DNA from: Bacteroides_E sp964583185
Lineage (GTDB): Bacteria; Bacteroidota; Bacteroidia; Bacteroidales; Bacteroidaceae
Assembly: GCA_964583185.1 (NCBI GenBank)
Contig: CAZOVL010000111.1
Span: 1 to 7,218, forward strand
Length of the DNA stretch: 7,218 bases
Reading direction: 5' to 3'
Shown here piece by piece: positions 4,338-7,218 of this stretch. Made by a program: the position numbers and the translations under genes. The stretch's first letter is position 1. Each line of letters starts with the position of its first letter. The notes beneath the pieces are model-generated. The model saw only the letters and a list, made by a program, of their open reading frames with translations, did not search any database and was not told the origin of the DNA.

Positions 4338-7022
4338 ATGATACGAAAAGCAAAACATCCATTCAGGGCATGGAATAGAATGAACTTATCGGTTTTTCTA
4401 CTCCTGATTCCTTTCTTGCTTATAGCACAGGAAAATAAGGTGACCATTGAAGGACAGAATATATCCTTAACGGATGTTTTTCAACTCATTGAATCACAAA
4501 CAACTTTTAGTGTGGCCTATGAACAATCCACCCTCGACTTACAACGCAACATCACTCTCTCTTTACATCACACAGAAATAGATAGAGCAATGAACGTCAT
4601 TTTATCTTCTACTCCTTATACTTATCGAATAAAAGATTACCACATCATTATTTATCCTCAGAACAAACAACAAACAGACCTCAATACAGCTACTGTATCT
4701 CCTTCTTCAACCTATTTTATTCAAGGTATTCTATTAGATAAAACAACCCAAACTCCCATTAATTATGCTTCTATTACGTTATTAGACTCACTTTGTCTAC
4801 CTCTTGATGTTACAACAAGTATCAATGGTGGATATTTTGGATATAGAAGCCACAAACGTCCTTACTATTTAAGAATAAGACACATAGGCTATGAAGAAAA
4901 ATTAGTTACCTTAAACTTCACTACAGAAATGCTAGATGTAGGAAACATTCAACTTATAACCCAAAACAACCTTTTGGATGAGGTGTTGGTTTCTTCCCTA
5001 TTAAATAAAAACTCGCTGAATAAAACCACTCATTTAGTAACTAAAAAAATGAGAGATAAATCCTTAACAGCCAAAGAAATACTGGGCCAAATTCATGGTA
5101 TACACTATGACAAACAAACAGATAAACTCAGTCTGAATGGGCAAACCTCTCAACTAATGTTATTCGATGGAATTCAGTACTCTGAAAGTTACCTGGATGC
5201 ACTTTCTCCTAACCAAATTCACGCCGTTGAAATAATAACCGAGCCGTCAGGCAGACATCTCATAGAAGGGAAAAACAGCATTATTAATCTTATTCTGAAA
5301 AAGGATTATAACGGTTATGACCTCTACCTTAACAACAAGGGAACAGCCGGATTAACCCGAGGAGATGGCAATAATTGGTTAACGAGAGAAAATCCAGGTG
5401 TAGGGTTTACCTATAGTAAAAATAAATTCAATCTTTTTGCTAATTATTCCTACTCACGTTCTCAATTCAACACCTTAACTTTCAGAGCGGTAAGCAACCG
5501 GGGAGATTTAGAAGCTGAGTCGGAAGTTAACTCTAAAGCAAACCCCAATAACCAATATGAGTTTCAAAGCAACTCTATGGCATTAGGATTAAATTATAAG
5601 TTCAGTCCTAATCACATCCTTTCTTTCCAATTAGATTACAATTTCGAAAAAGACAATAAAGAAGAGTGTTTCATTTTTAATGTTTATGACCGAACGAAAA
5701 ATACACACAGTAGATTCTCCAATAGTGTGGGACGTAAAATTTCAGCAGATGATTACGTAGGTACGCTATATTACAATGGAACAATCAATGAAAGATTAAA
5801 GCTGTATAGCGACATCACCTACAACTATTTTAAGAACACTACTGAAACTCATTACGAGTATTTAAACAGCACCTATCAAACAGGAGCAAGAACACCCGAA
5901 TACAAATACCACACCAAAGCAAACTTAAATGTCAACTATCAATTTCCATCTAATCTACACTTAGATATTGGATATGTAAACAGCTGGAGGACATACGAAT
6001 TAGGTGTAAAATCAACCACCTTGAAATATAAAGAACAACGAAACAAACTATTCTCTTTCTTATCGTTTACACCCCATAAAAAGCTATCCATCAAAGGAGG
6101 ATTTGCGGTTGAGCACTTTACTATTCATCGTGATGAGATAGGAACCAATCGGTTTGCCTTGTTTCAACCCTCATTCTACGTCAACTATCTACCCTCAAAA
6201 CAGCTCAAACTAAATCTGTCGTATACAACGGTCACCCAATATCCAAACATCTATCAACTCAGTCCTGTTCAGGTGGGATTAGACTCATTGGTTCACATCA
6301 GTGGAAATGTAAACCTATTGCCCTCTACAGAGCGAACCTTATTGGGAACAATAACATTATTTAATCGATTCACCCTTACTTCTACTTATCAACATCTATC
6401 CGATTACATTGGAGAGGAACTCTATCCTCCTTCTATTTTTGGTACACCTGACGAGCCTCATTTTTATTATTCACACGGATTCACTTATAATAACATGGAT
6501 ATGAAAAGATACTCTGTTCAAGCAATATACGATCAACCGCTAGGCAACTACTTCAATATTTCATCCTCAGCACAATACTATAAAAATAGCATAAAGAAAG
6601 GAAGAGTAAGTAAAGCGGTTGATGGATGGCTATGGAATTCAGAACTGTGTTATTTTAATCCTAAAATGAAGTTAGGATTTCAATTGGGCTATTTCAGAAA
6701 CTTAGCAAAAGATGTTACTCTACAAGGAGGTTATAGCTTCAACTCTGATTATTGGCTTATTTCTTTCAACAAACAATTTTGGGATAGAAAAGCTTCCATA
6801 CGCTTATCTTATGTCCCTCCTCTTTCTTGGGGAATAAGGAAAAAACAAAGCAAACAAGTAAAAACACCCGATTACAAAGAGCATTATACTTTTGACCTAA
6901 CACCTCACCAAAACACATTGCACGTACACTTCGTTTTACGTTTTAATAGTGGTAAGAATATGAAAGCCAACAAGCAGTCGACAACTGAAAAAGAGAGAAG
7001 AATACGAACAGTGGGAAATTAA
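4338..7022 (+). CDS. TonB-dependent transducer-like outer-membrane receptor with STN domain
   Basis: This 894-residue protein is the probable outer-membrane sensor of the locus. In order it has a signal peptide (cleavage probably after Ala30), an STN domain (about 34-107), a carboxypeptidase-regulatory-like beta domain (about 126-208), a plug (about 213-322, with LFDGIQYSESYLDALSPNQI and VEIITEPSGRHLIEGK), and a large beta-barrel to about residue 870. Plug and barrel resemble the OMP_b-brl group and not SusC/RagA, and no SusD gene is adjacent. The STN domain is the part that touches FecR-type anti-sigma factors in transducing receptors, and such a gene lies 7 bases upstream. I see no clear TonB box. 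About 20 mostly polar or charged residues follow the last predicted strand (LHVHFVLRF). An internal ATG at 4380 could also start the protein with a shorter signal peptide. The transported or sensed ligand cannot be told from sequence. Confidence 0.88.
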   Translation: MIRKAKHPFRAWNRMNLSVFLLLIPFLLIAQENKVTIEGQNISLTDVFQLIESQTTFSVAYEQSTLDLQRNITLSLHHTEIDRAMNVILSSTPYTYRIKDYHIIIYPQNKQQTDLNTATVSPSSTYFIQGILLDKTTQTPINYASITLLDSLCLPLDVTTSINGGYFGYRSHKRPYYLRIRHIGYEEKLVTLNFTTEMLDVGNIQLITQNNLLDEVLVSSLLNKNSLNKTTHLVTKKMRDKSLTAKEILGQIHGIHYDKQTDKLSLNGQTSQLMLFDGIQYSESYLDALSPNQIHAVEIITEPSGRHLIEGKNSIINLILKKDYNGYDLYLNNKGTAGLTRGDGNNWLTRENPGVGFTYSKNKFNLFANYSYSRSQFNTLTFRAVSNRGDLEAESEVNSKANPNNQYEFQSNSMALGLNYKFSPNHILSFQLDYNFEKDNKEECFIFNVYDRTKNTHSRFSNSVGRKISADDYVGTLYYNGTINERLKLYSDITYNYFKNTTETHYEYLNSTYQTGARTPEYKYHTKANLNVNYQFPSNLHLDIGYVNSWRTYELGVKSTTLKYKEQRNKLFSFLSFTPHKKLSIKGGFAVEHFTIHRDEIGTNRFALFQPSFYVNYLPSKQLKLNLSYTTVTQYPNIYQLSPVQVGLDSLVHISGNVNLLPSTERTLLGTITLFNRFTLTSTYQHLSDYIGEELYPPSIFGTPDEPHFYYSHGFTYNNMDMKRYSVQAIYDQPLGNYFNISSSAQYYKNSIKKGRVSKAVDGWLWNSELCYFNPKMKLGFQLGYFRNLAKDVTLQGGYSFNSDYWLISFNKQFWDRKASIRLSYVPPLSWGIRKKQSKQVKTPDYKEHYTFDLTPHQNTLHVHFVLRFNSGKNMKANKQSTTEKERRIRTVGN

Positions 7023-7025
7023 AAG

Positions 7026-7043
7026 AGAAAAGATTTTTTTTCT
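7026..7043. terminator. Weak hairpin between convergent genes
   Basis: AGAAAA at 7026-7031 can pair with TTTTCT at 7038-7043 across a 6-base loop. It sits in the 38 bases between the receptor stop (7022) and the coaE stop (7061). Read on the minus strand, the stem is followed by a T-rich run into the receptor's 3' end, so it would serve coaE better than the receptor gene. The short, all-AT stem makes this uncertain. Confidence 0.22.
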
Positions 7044-7060
7044 TGAAAGGAGAATCTACT

Positions 7061-7218
7061 CTAGTGTTCTTCTTTTTGAAGAGTAGCTAGCAAAGCATCT
7101 ATTTGAGGTATTAAAGGCTCTATTCCGTCGTTTATTATAACAAAATGAGCTCTTTTCTTTTTCTCTTCATCATCCAATTGACTAGATAATCTGCTTTTTA
7201 CTTCTTCACGACTTGAAT
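7061..7218 (-). CDS. coaE: Dephospho-CoA kinase, C-terminal part (partial)
   Basis: The minus strand is open from the window's right edge to a TAG at 7061-7063 and gives 51 C-terminal residues. The segment SRLSSQLDDEEKKKRAHF, then VIINDG and PLIPQIDALLATL, matches the end of CoaE: the arginine/glutamine helix with the D/S-EEK-K-AD motif, the (V)I-NDG strand and turn, and the final helix. CoaE phosphorylates the 3'-hydroxyl of dephospho-CoA with ATP, the last step of coenzyme A synthesis in the cytoplasm. The P-loop and the rest of the enzyme lie outside the window. The gene runs convergently to the signalling locus and is a housekeeping neighbour with no evident functional tie to it. Confidence 0.88.
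   Translation of the reverse strand, partial: SSREEVKSRLSSQLDDEEKKKRAHFVIINDGIEPLIPQIDALLATLQKEEH

Overview
The window looks like a chromosomal segment from a low-GC member of the Bacteroidota, most likely Bacteroidales. The case rests on four things: an ECF sigma factor of the Bacteroides-expansion type, a FecR anti-sigma factor ending in a DUF4974-type domain, an outer-membrane receptor with an STN domain and an OMP_b-brl-type barrel, and an HU/SPOR membrane protein of a kind I know from this phylum. Ribosome-binding sites are not evident, as is usual there. All family assignments come from reading the translated sequence by eye; no database search was run.

Layout. Bases 3-53 are probably the last 16 codons of an upstream gene. 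Bases 54-501 hold no gene. They contain an AT-rich hairpin, four 22-bp tandem repeats that each fold as a small hairpin, an inverted partial copy followed by a T-rich tract (a possible terminator), a separate 15-bp inverted repeat, and a candidate promoter. Bases 502-1590 encode a membrane protein with two cytoplasmic HU-like domains, one transmembrane helix, a Ser/Thr-rich linker and a periplasmic SPOR domain.

Bases 1775-7022 hold four same-strand genes that I read as one cell-surface signalling locus: an ECF sigma factor, a lipoprotein resembling the fimbrillin family, a FecR-type anti-sigma factor, and a TonB-dependent-receptor-like protein with an N-terminal STN signalling domain. The expected mechanism, by analogy with Fec/Pup systems, is that ligand binding at the receptor is passed through its STN domain to the periplasmic end of the anti-sigma factor, which then releases the sigma factor. 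The unusual parts are the lipoprotein gene placed between sigma and anti-sigma, and a receptor of the OMP_b-brl type with no SusD partner next to it. Bases 7061-7218, on the opposite strand, are the 3' end of coaE (dephospho-CoA kinase) and close the locus convergently.

The best candidate for something under-described is the sigma/lipoprotein/anti-sigma/receptor arrangement. The hairpin repeat array near the left end is the best candidate for an unexplained nucleic-acid element.
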